From contig NZ_CANMTE010000005.1 of the NCBI RefSeq assembly GCF_947500795.1, forward strand, positions 180,591 to 244,590: a stretch of 64,000 nt of DNA, read 5' to 3'. A program made the position numbers and the translations under genes. The stretch is from an uncultured Gelidibacter sp. (GTDB lineage Bacteria; Bacteroidota; Bacteroidia; Flavobacteriales; Flavobacteriaceae). The notes beneath the pieces are model-generated. The model was given only the letters and a program-made list of their open reading frames with translations, was not told where the DNA came from and made no database searches. Of the stretch, positions 7,903 through 16,091 are shown one piece after another. How positions within the stretch are numbered: position 1 is the first letter of the stretch; every line of letters starts with the position of its first letter.

Positions 7903-8976
7903 ATGGCAGAATTCCACAACATTAAAGTTGCAGATATATACAAGGAAACGAAAGATTGCGTTGTCATTTCTTTCGATGTTCCCGACGCACTAAAAGAAAA
8001 ATTTAAGTTCCGTCAGGGTCAGCATTTGACCTTGCGAAAGGAACTTAATGGCGAAGATATTCGACGTAATTATTCGCTTTGCTCAAGTCCGTTGGATGGC
8101 GAGTGGAAAGTTGCTGTTAAAACCATTCGTGATGGTGTATTTTCAAATTTTGCATTTAATGATTTGAAAATCGGTGATACCCTTGAGGTAATGGCGCCAC
8201 ACGGTGAATTTACAGTAGATGTTAATGTAGAGGCGAGCAACAATTATATCGCCTTTGCTGCTGGAAGTGGCATTACGCCTTTGTTGTCTATCATTAAAAC
8301 CCATTTGCACGAAGAGCCAAACAGTACCTTTAAATTGTTTTATTTGAACAGGACTGTAAAATCCATTATCTTTAAAGAAGAAATAGAACAGCTTAAAAAT
8401 GAGTTCTTTGATAGGTTTCAGGTCTTTTATTTTTTGACCAAAGAACAGCGCGATATTCCATTTTTAAACGGTCGTTTTGACAAGGAAAAATTAGCCGTGT
8501 TGACCAAGTCGTTCATCGATGTGCCTGATACCAATCATGCCTTCATCTGTGGACCTCAAGACATGATTTTCTTAATCCGCGACGAATTGCAAGCGGCGGG
8601 AATGCCTAAAGAGAATATCCATTACGAACTCTTCTTTACAGGAAGTTCTGAAGAAGAAAACAAACATATTGCCGAAGTTTTAGAACAAAGAATTGATGGC
8701 ACACAAGTAACGATTATCGATGGAGGGAAGGAATTCCATTTCATTATGGATGATGATTTTGACAACATCCTCGATGGCGCCTTGGCTGCAGGAGCCGATT
8801 TGCCTTTTGCCTGTAAAGGTGGCGTTTGCAGCACCTGCAAGTGTCAAGTGAAGGAAGGGTCAGTACAAATGAAAAAGAATTACGCGTTAGAAGATAAGGA
8901 AGTGGCACAAAATTATGTGTTGAGCTGTCAGGCCGTCCCAACCAGTAAAAAGGTGGTGGTCGATTTTGATGTATAG
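7903..8976 (+). CDS. paaE: 1,2-phenylacetyl-CoA epoxidase reductase subunit PaaE
   Basis: PaaE passes electrons from NAD(P)H through FAD and a 2Fe-2S cluster to the di-iron PaaA subunit of phenylacetyl-CoA epoxidase. The 357-residue protein has a ferredoxin-reductase FAD domain (RNYSLCSS near 54), an NAD(P) domain (GSGITPLLS near 124, CGPQDM near 213), and a C-terminal plant-type ferredoxin domain with cluster ligands C304, C309, C312 and C342. It is the first structural gene of the cluster, ahead of paaABCD; in Escherichia coli paaE follows paaD, so the order is different here. Confidence 0.96.
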   Translation: MAEFHNIKVADIYKETKDCVVISFDVPDALKEKFKFRQGQHLTLRKELNGEDIRRNYSLCSSPLDGEWKVAVKTIRDGVFSNFAFNDLKIGDTLEVMAPHGEFTVDVNVEASNNYIAFAAGSGITPLLSIIKTHLHEEPNSTFKLFYLNRTVKSIIFKEEIEQLKNEFFDRFQVFYFLTKEQRDIPFLNGRFDKEKLAVLTKSFIDVPDTNHAFICGPQDMIFLIRDELQAAGMPKENIHYELFFTGSSEEENKHIAEVLEQRIDGTQVTIIDGGKEFHFIMDDDFDNILDGALAAGADLPFACKGGVCSTCKCQVKEGSVQMKKNYALEDKEVAQNYVLSCQAVPTSKKVVVDFDV

Positions 8977-9026
8977 TCCTAAAAGTTTTTAAAACGATAT
9001 AGGTTGCTACTATAAAAAAAAATAAT

Positions 9027-9093
9027 TTGGGCGCCTGCCTGGCGGCAGACAGGCTACCCTTCCCGATAGTTATCGGGACTACATCCTTAACGC
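9027..9093 (+). repeat. Dispersed repeat, TTGGGCG...ATCCTTAACGC type, copy 1
   Basis: The paaE-paaA gap holds an element that begins TTGGGCG and ends ATCCTTAACGC. Its centre contains two hairpins: CCTG/CAGG arms around 9035-9054 and CCCGATA/TATCGGG at about 9062-9077. Related copies lie at 17307-17397, 21847-21930 and, reversed, 23322-23416, with the ends kept and the centres different. Confidence 0.65.
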
Positions 9094-9134
9094 AAATCAG
9101 AACATAAAAAATCATTTCACTAATACAGAATAAG

Positions 9135-10091
9135 ATGAGTGAAGAACAAATAAGAAATTTAGAAGCCCAGTTCGAAGAACGGATCGCAAGAGACGAGAAA
9201 ATCGAACCTAAAGATTGGATGCCGGAGAAATACCGCCAAACCCACATCCGTCAGATGTCGCAACACGCGCATTCTGAAATTGTGGGGATGCTTCCAGAAG
9301 GCAATTGGATTACAAGGGCGCCTTCGTTACGTAGAAAAGTAGCCTTGTTGGCGAAAGTTCAAGACGAGGCAGGCCATGGTTTATACTTGTATTCCGCTTG
9401 TGAAACATTAGGGATTTCTCGTGATGAGTTGTACGAACAATTACATTCGGGCAAAGCAAAATATTCTTCCATTTTTAATTATCCAACAGTCACTTGGGCT
9501 GATATGGGTGCGATTGGATGGTTGGTAGATGGCGCAGCCATTATCAATCAGGTGCCGTTGTGTAATACGTCTTTCGGACCGTATGCCCGGGCAATGGTGC
9601 GCGTTTGTAAGGAAGAAAGTTTCCATCAGCGTCAGGGTTATGAAATCATGATTAAATTGGCTAACGGGACACCAGAGCAAAAAGAAATGGCGCAAGATGC
9701 CCTTAACCGTTGGTGGTGGCCAAGTTTAATGATGCTCGGTCCTACAGATGCAGAATCTGTACATACGGAACAATCCATGAAATGGAAATTAAAGCGTAAA
9801 TCTAACGATGAATTACGTCAGCAGTTTGTTGATCAAACCGTCCCGCAAGCCGATTTAATCGGACTCACCATTCCAGATCCCGATTTAAAATGGAATGAAG
9901 AACGCGGCAGTTATGATTTTGGTGAGATTGATTGGGATGAATTTTGGCAAGTGGTCAAAGGACACGGCCCAATGAATAAAGAACGTATGAAAGCCAGAGT
10001 AGGCGCATGGGAAGGTGGCGCATGGGTACGAGATGCAGCCATGGCCTACGCATCAAAAAACGCCGAACGCAAAGATAAAGAAGCAGTATAA
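9135..10091 (+). CDS. paaA: 1,2-phenylacetyl-CoA epoxidase catalytic subunit PaaA
   Basis: PaaA is the di-iron oxygenase subunit that converts phenylacetyl-CoA to the ring-1,2-epoxide. The 318-residue length is normal. The two iron-binding helices are recognisable by DEAGHGLYL (about 79-87) and [11 protein letters not shown] (about 163-173), each with the E-x-x-H pattern of this oxygenase family. It works in a complex with PaaB and PaaC and takes electrons from PaaE. It is separated from paaE by a repeat-bearing gap of 158 bases. Confidence 0.97.
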   Translation: MSEEQIRNLEAQFEERIARDEKIEPKDWMPEKYRQTHIRQMSQHAHSEIVGMLPEGNWITRAPSLRRKVALLAKVQDEAGHGLYLYSACETLGISRDELYEQLHSGKAKYSSIFNYPTVTWADMGAIGWLVDGAAIINQVPLCNTSFGPYARAMVRVCKEESFHQRQGYEIMIKLANGTPEQKEMAQDALNRWWWPSLMMLGPTDAESVHTEQSMKWKLKRKSNDELRQQFVDQTVPQADLIGLTIPDPDLKWNEERGSYDFGEIDWDEFWQVVKGHGPMNKERMKARVGAWEGGAWVRDAAMAYASKNAERKDKEAV

Positions 10092-10106
10092 AAAAGAATT
10101 TTGTCA

Positions 10107-10190
10107 GTTCGAGTGAAATTGCTTTTCGCAATTTTGTATCGAGAACCGAGTGAAATTGCACTTTCGCAATTTTCTATCGTAAAGCGAGTG
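10107..10190 (+). repeat. Tandem GTTCGAGTGAAATTGC hairpin repeat
   Basis: The paaA-paaB gap contains two near-identical units (about 10107-10146 and 10147-10179) and the start of a third (10185). Each has CGAGTGAAATTGC, a short loop and GCAATTTT, followed by TATCG, so each folds as a hairpin with an AAATTGC/GCAATTT stem. Such GTTCGAGTG units look like a dispersed flavobacterial intergenic repeat. Confidence 0.65.
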
Positions 10191-10230
10191 AAATCGATGA
10201 CAATTCAATTTCAAAATAACAGATATAATT

Positions 10231-10518
10231 ATGTCAACAAAAAATTGGCCACTTTGGGAGGTCTTCGTCAGAAGTAAAAACGGATTGGAACATCGCCATT
10301 TTGGAAGTCTCCATGCCGCTGACGCGGAGATGGCGTTAGAGAATGCACGCGATGTGTACACCAGAAGAAATGAAGGTATCAGTATCTGGGTGGTAGAATC
10401 CAAAAACATCACGGCCTCCAATCCTGAACACAACGGCGAAATGTTTGAACCGGCCCAAGATAAAGTCTACCGCCATCCTACATTTTACGAGTTGCCTGAT
10501 GAGGTGAAATACATGTAA
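10231..10518 (+). CDS. paaB: 1,2-phenylacetyl-CoA epoxidase subunit PaaB
   Basis: PaaB is the small bridging subunit that holds the PaaAC oxygenase heterodimers together. It is 95 residues, the usual size, and starts with the typical WPLWEVFVRSKNGLEHRHFGS segment spanning residues 5-25. It carries no catalytic residues. The gene follows paaA after a 139-base gap that contains tandem hairpin repeats. Confidence 0.95.
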   Translation: MSTKNWPLWEVFVRSKNGLEHRHFGSLHAADAEMALENARDVYTRRNEGISIWVVESKNITASNPEHNGEMFEPAQDKVYRHPTFYELPDEVKYM

Positions 10519-10604
10519 ATAGATTAACGATTGACGAGTTAAGATTTTTGATTTCAGAAGTTCAAAAATCAGCAATCACAAATCATCAATCAACAATATT
10601 ATAG
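10519..10604 (+). repeat. AATC-type imperfect palindromic repeat, copy 1
   Basis: The paaB-paaC gap is almost entirely a palindromic element. The core arms are GATTTTTGA and TCAAAAATC around a short loop containing GAAGT, flanked by GATTG-rich sequence on the left and CAATC-rich sequence on the right. The same family fills several other gaps in the paa cluster. Confidence 0.65.
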
Positions 10605-10609
10605 ATAGA

Positions 10610-11365
10610 ATGAATAATACCAATCTGTATCACTATATCCTCGGCATCGCCGATAACTCCCTAATCCTTGGGCAACGCATGGGCGAACTATGCGGTCACG
10701 GCCCAAGTTTGGAAACGGATATTGCCTGCACCAATATTTCACTCGATTTATTCGGGCAGGTACGAAGCTATTATCAATATGCCGCTAAAATTGCCAATGA
10801 TGGCCGTACGGAAGACGACATTGCCATGCTTCGTAAGGAGCGTGAGTACGTGAATGTACTTTTGGCAGAACAACCAAACACGGATTTTGCTTACACCATG
10901 GCGCGTCACTTTTTGTTTGATGTGTATCACTTTTTGTTCTTGACCGAGTTACAAAAAAGCAAGGACTTGACCTTGGCAGCTATCGCTACAAAATCGCTTA
11001 AAGAAGTGAGTTATCACCAACGTTTTTCAACAGATTGGATTAAGCGTTTAGGTGACGGCACAGAAGAGAGTCACCAAAGAATGCAAAATGCCATCAACGA
11101 TTTGTGGACCTATACTGACGAATTATTCCATCAAACAGACGCAGATAAAGCTATGGTTGCAGAAGGTATCGGTGTAGATGTAACAAGACTAAAAGCAGCT
11201 TACTATGATAAAGTAAATGCCATTCTAGAAGAAGCCACCTTATCAATTCCTGAATCAAAATACTTCCAAAAAGGAGGTAAAAAAGGCATCCATACGGAGC
11301 ATATGGGCTATCTATTAACCGAATTGCAATATATGCAACGCACGTATCCAAATATGGAATGGTAG
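10610..11365 (+). CDS. paaC: 1,2-phenylacetyl-CoA epoxidase structural subunit PaaC
   Basis: PaaC is the second four-helix-bundle subunit of the epoxidase. It pairs with PaaA and stabilises it but, in characterised systems, lacks a functional iron site. The 251-residue protein begins with the family-typical LYHYILGIADNSLILGQRM segment (about 5-23) and contains GHGPSLETDIACTNISLDL (about 28-46). It sits between paaB and paaD with repeat-filled gaps on both sides. Confidence 0.96.
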   Translation: MNNTNLYHYILGIADNSLILGQRMGELCGHGPSLETDIACTNISLDLFGQVRSYYQYAAKIANDGRTEDDIAMLRKEREYVNVLLAEQPNTDFAYTMARHFLFDVYHFLFLTELQKSKDLTLAAIATKSLKEVSYHQRFSTDWIKRLGDGTEESHQRMQNAINDLWTYTDELFHQTDADKAMVAEGIGVDVTRLKAAYYDKVNAILEEATLSIPESKYFQKGGKKGIHTEHMGYLLTELQYMQRTYPNMEW

Positions 11366-11446
11366 GAAATTGCTGATTGTCGAATTACGATTGACGATTT
11401 TAGAAGTACTTTAAAAATCAAAAATCGGCAATCAACAATCTTAAAT
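11366..11446 (+). repeat. AATC-type imperfect palindromic repeat, copy 2
   Basis: The paaC-paaD gap carries a GATTGTCG...GATTTTAGAAGT left arm and an ACTTTAAAAATC...CAATCAACAATC right arm meeting at a GAAGTACTTT centre. It is the same family as the element at 10519-10604. Confidence 0.65.
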
Positions 11447-11451
11447 AATTT

Positions 11452-11952
11452 ATGATCACAAGCCAACAACATATCGACCCAAAACTGATTGCGATTCTGG
11501 AAACAGTATCCGATCCGGAGATCCCTGTGCTTTCAATTATGGACATGGGTGTGGTACGCACTGCAATTATTGAGGACGAAGTTGTAAAAGTACAGATCAC
11601 CCCAACTTACAGCGGTTGCCCTGCGATGGATGTTATCGGTGATGATATTAAAAAAGCCTTGCAAGACGCCGGTTACAAATCAGAGGTAGAATTGATTTTA
11701 ACGCCTGCTTGGACCACTGACTGGATTACGCCACGAGGCAGAAAAGCTTTGGAGGATTATGGTATTGCAGCGCCATTGGGCCCTGAAGCAGACAAAGATG
11801 TCTTGTTACACGGCAAACGCTTGGTGAAATGCCCACAATGTGGCTCAATCAATACAAAAATGGTGAGCCAGTTTGGTTCTACAGCTTGTAAAGCACAATT
11901 TCAGTGCGAAGATTGCCTTGAACCTTTTGATTATTTTAAATGTTTGAAGTAA
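11452..11952 (+). CDS. paaD: PaaD, Fe-S assembly factor of phenylacetyl-CoA epoxidase
   Basis: PaaD is a MIP18/DUF59-family protein thought to mature the metal centres of the PaaABCE epoxidase. The 166-residue protein has the DUF59 domain (about 10-90, with SDPEIPVLSIMDMGVVR near 23-39 and the conserved Cys of YSGCPAMD near 58) and a C-terminal zinc-ribbon-like region with cysteine pairs CPQC and CEDC (about 125-158). It starts after a palindromic repeat and precedes paaG. Confidence 0.94.
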   Translation: MITSQQHIDPKLIAILETVSDPEIPVLSIMDMGVVRTAIIEDEVVKVQITPTYSGCPAMDVIGDDIKKALQDAGYKSEVELILTPAWTTDWITPRGRKALEDYGIAAPLGPEADKDVLLHGKRLVKCPQCGSINTKMVSQFGSTACKAQFQCEDCLEPFDYFKCLK

Positions 11953-11960
11953 AAAATAAT

Positions 11961-12050
11961 AATGAATACTGATCTATGAATAGCGAATTAAGAAGTTGAA
12001 ATCGGTTTCACTTCAAGATTTGGAAATTCACAATCGATATTGATATCAAA
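11961..12050 (+). repeat. AATC-type repeat, degenerate, with hairpin
   Basis: The paaD-paaG gap has a diverged palindromic element whose centre reads GAAGTTGAAA-TCGG-TTTCACTTC, a short stem-loop, with CACAATCGATATTG on the right. It is the least conserved copy of the family in this cluster. Confidence 0.45.
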
Positions 12051-12055
12051 AATAT

Positions 12056-12835
12056 ATGAATTCAATTCTATTAGAAATTAAAAACGGAGTAGCAATCATC
12101 ACGCTTAATAGGCCTGAAGTGTTCAATAGTTTTAATCGTGAAATGGCATTCAAGCTCCACGATGTTTTAGATGCTTGTGAAAGTAATGATGATGTTAGGG
12201 CAATAGTTTTGACCGGAAATGGAAAAGCCTTTTGTGCGGGTCAAGATTTAAAAGAAGTGACCTCTCCAGAGCTCAATCCTGGATTTAAAAAAATTCTTGA
12301 GGAGCACTACAATCCAATAATCACTCGACTTCGATCTATTAAAAAACCAATTATCGGTGCCATCAACGGTGTAGCGGCAGGCGCTGGAGCAAATATCGCC
12401 TTGGCGTGTGATATTGTGGTTGCCCATGAAAAAGTTAGTTTCATTCAAGCATTCAGCCTTATAGGACTCGTTCCTGATAGTGGCGGAACCTTCTTTTTGC
12501 CGCGACTTATCGGATTTCAAAAAGCATTGGCATTAGCCATGTTAGGTGATAAAATATCGGCCGAGGAAGCAGAAAAAATGGGAATGATTTACAAAGTCCT
12601 GCCATTAGAGAGCTTTGAAGAGGAGGTCAATCAGCTAGCTTCAAAACTCGCTAGTATGCCAACAAAAGCCTTGGGAATGATCAAGGAATTATTCAACAAT
12701 TCCATGACCAACGATCTCGAAGCGCAATTGGCTTTAGAATCTAAATTACAAATAGAAGCCGCTCAAACTGATGATTATTTGGAAGGCGTTACCGCTTTTG
12801 TAGAAAAGAGAAAACCGGAGTTTAAAGGTAGATGA
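12056..12835 (+). CDS. paaG: PaaG, 2-(1,2-epoxy-1,2-dihydrophenyl)acetyl-CoA isomerase
   Basis: PaaG isomerises the ring epoxide to the seven-membered oxepin-CoA and later acts as an enoyl-CoA isomerase. The 259-residue protein has the crotonase fold with the CoA-binding and oxyanion segments FCAGQDLKE (about 60-68) and INGVAAGAGANIAL (about 103-116). The stretch VPDSGGTFFLPRLIG (about 140-154), with Asp in place of the catalytic Glu of hydratases, is the mark of PaaG rather than PaaF. It is the fifth gene after paaA. Confidence 0.93.
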   Translation: MNSILLEIKNGVAIITLNRPEVFNSFNREMAFKLHDVLDACESNDDVRAIVLTGNGKAFCAGQDLKEVTSPELNPGFKKILEEHYNPIITRLRSIKKPIIGAINGVAAGAGANIALACDIVVAHEKVSFIQAFSLIGLVPDSGGTFFLPRLIGFQKALALAMLGDKISAEEAEKMGMIYKVLPLESFEEEVNQLASKLASMPTKALGMIKELFNNSMTNDLEAQLALESKLQIEAAQTDDYLEGVTAFVEKRKPEFKGR

Positions 12836-12838
12836 TTA

Positions 12839-13330
12839 TTAAAGATTGATGAATGTTGATTGTAGATTTGAGAAGTTAAAAGGCCTGATCACAGTAACCT
12901 ATATTTTAAAAAAAGATGAGACCCCATCAATTAGAAGAACGACTTATTCAATTTGCAATTGACGTGATTTTGATTTGTAAAAAGGTCGATAATTCTTTTG
13001 CATCCGAACATTTAGCAAAACAATTGATAAGATCCGCAACATCAGCAGCCTTGAATTATGGGGAAGCGCAGAGCGGTGAATCCACTCGCGATTTTTTACA
13101 TAAAATGAAAATCTGTTTAAAAGAATTACGAGAATGTCTAATCAATTTGAAGATTCAACATGGCGCTAATCTTATCGCCGATAATGATTCTTTGAATATT
13201 TTATTAAAAGAGAATAACGAATTGATATCCATATTTGTTGTCAGTATTAAAACGGCATCATCAAAATTAAAATCTTAATTTATTTATGAGACGATACTTC
13301 AAAAATCAACAATCTTCAATCAACACTCTT
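12839..13330 (+). repeat. AATC-type palindrome split by the four-helix-bundle gene
   Basis: The left half (about 12839-12880, GATTGATGAATGTTGATTG ... GAGAAGT) and the right half (about 13289-13330, ACTTCAAAAATC ... CAATC) match the two arms of the other AATC-type elements. Here the arms are separated by the whole ORF at 12916-13278, which takes the place of the short central loop. Confidence 0.55.
12916..13278 (+). CDS. Four-helix-bundle protein (S23/intervening-sequence-protein type)
   Basis: A 120-residue, wholly helical protein of the four-helix-bundle family related to proteins encoded in 23S rRNA intervening sequences and to accessory proteins of diversity-generating retroelements. Recognisable are the LAKQLIRSATSAALNYGEAQ segment (about 34-53) and KMKICLKELRECLINLKI (about 65-82). 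There is no catalytic motif and no known role in phenylacetate catabolism. It lies inside the arms of a palindromic repeat between paaG and paaH, so it looks like an inserted passenger. Its function is unknown. Confidence 0.85.
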   Translation: MRPHQLEERLIQFAIDVILICKKVDNSFASEHLAKQLIRSATSAALNYGEAQSGESTRDFLHKMKICLKELRECLINLKIQHGANLIADNDSLNILLKENNELISIFVVSIKTASSKLKS

Positions 13331-13332
13331 CA

Positions 13333-14517
13333 ATGATGCAGGTAGGAATTATAGGTAGTGGCACTATGGGAAGCGGCATCGCACAAGTTGCGGCAACGTC
13401 GGGGTGTCTAGTCAAATTATATGATACCAATCAAGATGCATTGGATAAAGCAAAAAACGCTTTAGAAAATATCTTATCAAAATTGGTTGTTAAAGGGCGG
13501 ATTGAGGAATCCGAGAAAACTCGAATTCAAAACAATATTTCCTACGTCGACACGCTAAAGGATTTATCAGATTCTGATGTAACTATTGAAGCGATTGTGG
13601 AAAATTTAGACATCAAGAAAAATGTCTTTTCAGAATTGGAAGCTTTTGTGTCTGATGACTGTATTATCGCCTCCAATACCTCAAGTTTATCGATTGCTTC
13701 TATCGCGGCATCTTTAAAAAAGCCAGAACGTTGTATTGGAATTCATTTTTTCAATCCTGCACCATTAATGCAATTGGTTGAGGTGATTCCAGCTATTCAA
13801 ACTTCAAAAGAAGTATTAGAGAAAGCAACTAAAATTATCACCGATTGGAAAAAAACAGTGGCCGTTGCAAAGGACACTCCTGGGTTTATTGTGAATAGAG
13901 TCGCACGTCCATTTTACGGTGAGGCATTAAGAATTTATGAAGAAGGTATTGCTGATTTTGCAACCATAGATAAGAGTCTAAAGTCATTAGGTGGATTCCG
14001 AATGGGCCCTTTTGAATTAATGGATTTTATTGGGAATGACGTGAATTATACCGTCACTGAAACCGTATTCACTGCTTTCTATTTTGATCCAAGATATAAA
14101 CCAGCCTTCACCCAAAAACGTTTTGCAGAAGCTGGTTATTTAGGAAGAAAATCAGGAAGAGGCTACTATAAATATGATGAAAAAGGCGCTATGGAGGCAC
14201 CGACTCCCATTGTCACTCTGAGCGCAGACGAAGAGTCTCAATTGGCACAGCAAATTTTCGACCGGGTATTGGTCATGCTGATCAATGAAGCCACTGATGC
14301 GTTACATATGAATGTCGCTTCCGCAGAAGATATTGACAACGCCATGACCAAAGGGGTGAATTATCCAAAAGGCTTATTGGCGTGGGCTAATGAAAAAGGC
14401 ATCGATTGGTGTGTTTCTAAAATGGACAAATTGTACAATGAGTATCATGAAGACCGTTACCGTTGCAGCCCGTTGTTGCGGAGGATGAGTAGAGAAGATT
14501 TGAGGTTTTTTAATTAA
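13333..14517 (+). CDS. paaH: PaaH, 3-hydroxyadipyl-CoA dehydrogenase
   Basis: This NAD-dependent 3-hydroxyacyl-CoA dehydrogenase oxidises 3-hydroxyadipyl-CoA in the beta-oxidation part of the pathway. The 394-residue protein has the Rossmann motif GSGTMGSG (about 8-15), the catalytic-His segment GIHFFNPAPLM (about 136-146), a first C-terminal 3HCDH domain (about 188-285) and a second, shorter one (about 310-390). It is longer than simple 3-hydroxybutyryl-CoA dehydrogenases (about 280) and shorter than E. coli PaaH (475). Two ATGs occur at the start; the first is used. Confidence 0.92.
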   Translation: MMQVGIIGSGTMGSGIAQVAATSGCLVKLYDTNQDALDKAKNALENILSKLVVKGRIEESEKTRIQNNISYVDTLKDLSDSDVTIEAIVENLDIKKNVFSELEAFVSDDCIIASNTSSLSIASIAASLKKPERCIGIHFFNPAPLMQLVEVIPAIQTSKEVLEKATKIITDWKKTVAVAKDTPGFIVNRVARPFYGEALRIYEEGIADFATIDKSLKSLGGFRMGPFELMDFIGNDVNYTVTETVFTAFYFDPRYKPAFTQKRFAEAGYLGRKSGRGYYKYDEKGAMEAPTPIVTLSADEESQLAQQIFDRVLVMLINEATDALHMNVASAEDIDNAMTKGVNYPKGLLAWANEKGIDWCVSKMDKLYNEYHEDRYRCSPLLRRMSREDLRFFN

Positions 14518-14605
14518 CGATTGCAGATTTTTGATTGTAGATTTTTGAAGTATGGATGATCACTTCAAAAATCAACAATCGTTAATCGACAATCTAAAAT
14601 AATTG
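14518..14605 (+). repeat. AATC-type palindromic repeat, copy 3
   Basis: The paaH-paaI gap contains GATTTTTGAAGT and ACTTCAAAAATC as perfect 12-base arms around a 10-base loop, with CAATCGTTAATCGACAATC on the right side. This is the cleanest copy of the family in the window. Confidence 0.7.
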
Positions 14606-14607
14606 TA

Positions 14608-15015
14608 ATGAACATCGAAAAAATCCCATTTAAAATGTTAAACCAAGACCCCTACAGCACCTGGCTAGGAATCGAAATTTTAGAGTCTGAACTCGGCCGA
14701 TGTAAAGTTGGGTTGACTATTCGCAAAGAAATGCTTAATAGTATGGGAAAAGCACATGGCGGCATCAGTTATGCATTAGCAGACACTGCCTTTGGTTTTG
14801 CGGCTAATACCCATGGAAAATATGCGGTGTCTATTGAAACCAGCATCAACCATATTGAAGCGTTAAATGAAGGCGATTATATAACCGCGGAGTCTGTAAT
14901 TGAGAAGGTTAAAAACAAATTAGGATTCAATATTATTGAAGTCAAGCGAGGTAATGAAGTAGTGGCGTTGTTTAAAGGCGTCGTATATAGGACAAATAAA
15001 GAATGGATAGAATAA
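14608..15015 (+). CDS. paaI: PaaI, hotdog-fold acyl-CoA thioesterase
   Basis: PaaI hydrolyses phenylacetyl-CoA or ring-hydroxylated CoA esters, probably as a safety valve for dead-end intermediates. The 135-residue protein has the hotdog signature HGGISYALADTAFGFA with H50 and the likely catalytic D59, and conserved NMLNSMGKAHGG-like surroundings. It sits in the cluster between paaH and the YpfJ-like gene. Confidence 0.92.
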   Translation: MNIEKIPFKMLNQDPYSTWLGIEILESELGRCKVGLTIRKEMLNSMGKAHGGISYALADTAFGFAANTHGKYAVSIETSINHIEALNEGDYITAESVIEKVKNKLGFNIIEVKRGNEVVALFKGVVYRTNKEWIE

Positions 15016-15069
15016 CCAATATTGTTTAAATTTATTAAAAATTTATATTCACACTAAACACAAAACAAT

Positions 15070-15933
15070 ATGAAATGGCAAGGTAGAAGAAAAAGCGGGA
15101 ATTTGGAAGACCGTCGTGGGATGAGCGGTAAGGGTAAATTGGCCGCTGGCGGTGGATTAATCGCTGTGGTGGTGGTATTGCTTCAACTTTTTGGAGGTGA
15201 TACAGGACAGACATTAGCCCCAATTTTAGAACAAGTCACACAGTCGCAATCCGTATCAGAAGGCGGGGAGCAACGTGAACTGACTGAAAAAGAGAAAGAA
15301 CTCGGAGCCTTCATGAATGCTGTCATAGTTGACACTGAAGATATTTGGAGTGAGATTTTTAGAGAGAATAATTTAGGAGCTTACAAAGAGCCAACTGTAG
15401 TGTTATTTACGGATGCAGTGAGAAGTGGCTGTGGTACTGCGAGTGCGGCATCGGGGCCATTCTATTGTCCTGCCGATCAAAAAGTGTATATGGACTTATC
15501 CTTTTTTGATCAGTTAAGAACACGTTTTGGGGCCAAAGGTGGCGATTTTGCAATTGCTTATGTAACCGCCCATGAAATTGGTCATCATATCCAAACCATT
15601 TTGGGGACATCTCAAAAAGTCAGACAGTTGCAACAACAAACCAATCAAGCGGGCGCTAATAAGTTGTCTGTAGCACAAGAACTTCAAGCAGATTTCTATG
15701 CTGGGGTTTGGGCGCATCATAACAGAGATTATTTGGAAGAAGGTGATATTGATGAGGCATTGAGTGCCGCAAACGCTGTTGGTGATGATGCTATTCAAAA
15801 AAGAACCCAAGGCAGCGTGCAGCCTGATAGTTTTACCCACGGAACTTCTGAACAACGCAAGTATTGGTTTATGAAAGGCTATAAAACCGGCGATATCAAG
15901 CAAGGCGATACCTTTTCTGAAATCATGAATTAA
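15070..15933 (+). CDS. YpfJ-type neutral zinc metallopeptidase, membrane-anchored
   Basis: A 287-residue putative zinc peptidase of the YpfJ family. It begins with the family-typical KWQGRRKSGNLEDRRG (about 2-17), has one membrane segment (about 25-43), and carries the zinc motif HEIGHH near residue 171. Its substrate is unknown, and it has no known part in phenylacetate degradation, although it is co-directional and between paaI and paaJ with a 54-base gap upstream. It may simply have been captured in the cluster. Confidence 0.88.
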   Translation: MKWQGRRKSGNLEDRRGMSGKGKLAAGGGLIAVVVVLLQLFGGDTGQTLAPILEQVTQSQSVSEGGEQRELTEKEKELGAFMNAVIVDTEDIWSEIFRENNLGAYKEPTVVLFTDAVRSGCGTASAASGPFYCPADQKVYMDLSFFDQLRTRFGAKGGDFAIAYVTAHEIGHHIQTILGTSQKVRQLQQQTNQAGANKLSVAQELQADFYAGVWAHHNRDYLEEGDIDEALSAANAVGDDAIQKRTQGSVQPDSFTHGTSEQRKYWFMKGYKTGDIKQGDTFSEIMN

Positions 15934-16040
15934 ATCAAAATAATTAACTAAAGAATCATTTCGAACGGATAGAAGCATGAAAACATAGTTTTTGTATTCA
16001 TCATTCGATATTCGACATTTAAAACATTAAAAACATTAAT

Positions 16041-16077
16041 TCGAAATTGAAGTTTCAATTTTCAACTTCAATTTCGA
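16041..16077. repeat. 14-bp-arm inverted repeat upstream of paaJ
   Basis: TCGAAATTGAAGTT and AACTTCAATTTCGA form perfect arms around a 9-base loop, ending 14 bases before the paaJ ATG. There is no following T-run, so it is not a classical terminator; it may act on mRNA stability or translation. Confidence 0.6.
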
Positions 16078-16091
16078 CTTCAAATTCATAC

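Noticed and set aside
12916..13278. Four-helix-bundle ORF as part of an rRNA intervening sequence or a diversity-generating retroelement
   Set aside because: No 23S rRNA sequence, reverse transcriptase or template/variable repeat is near it.
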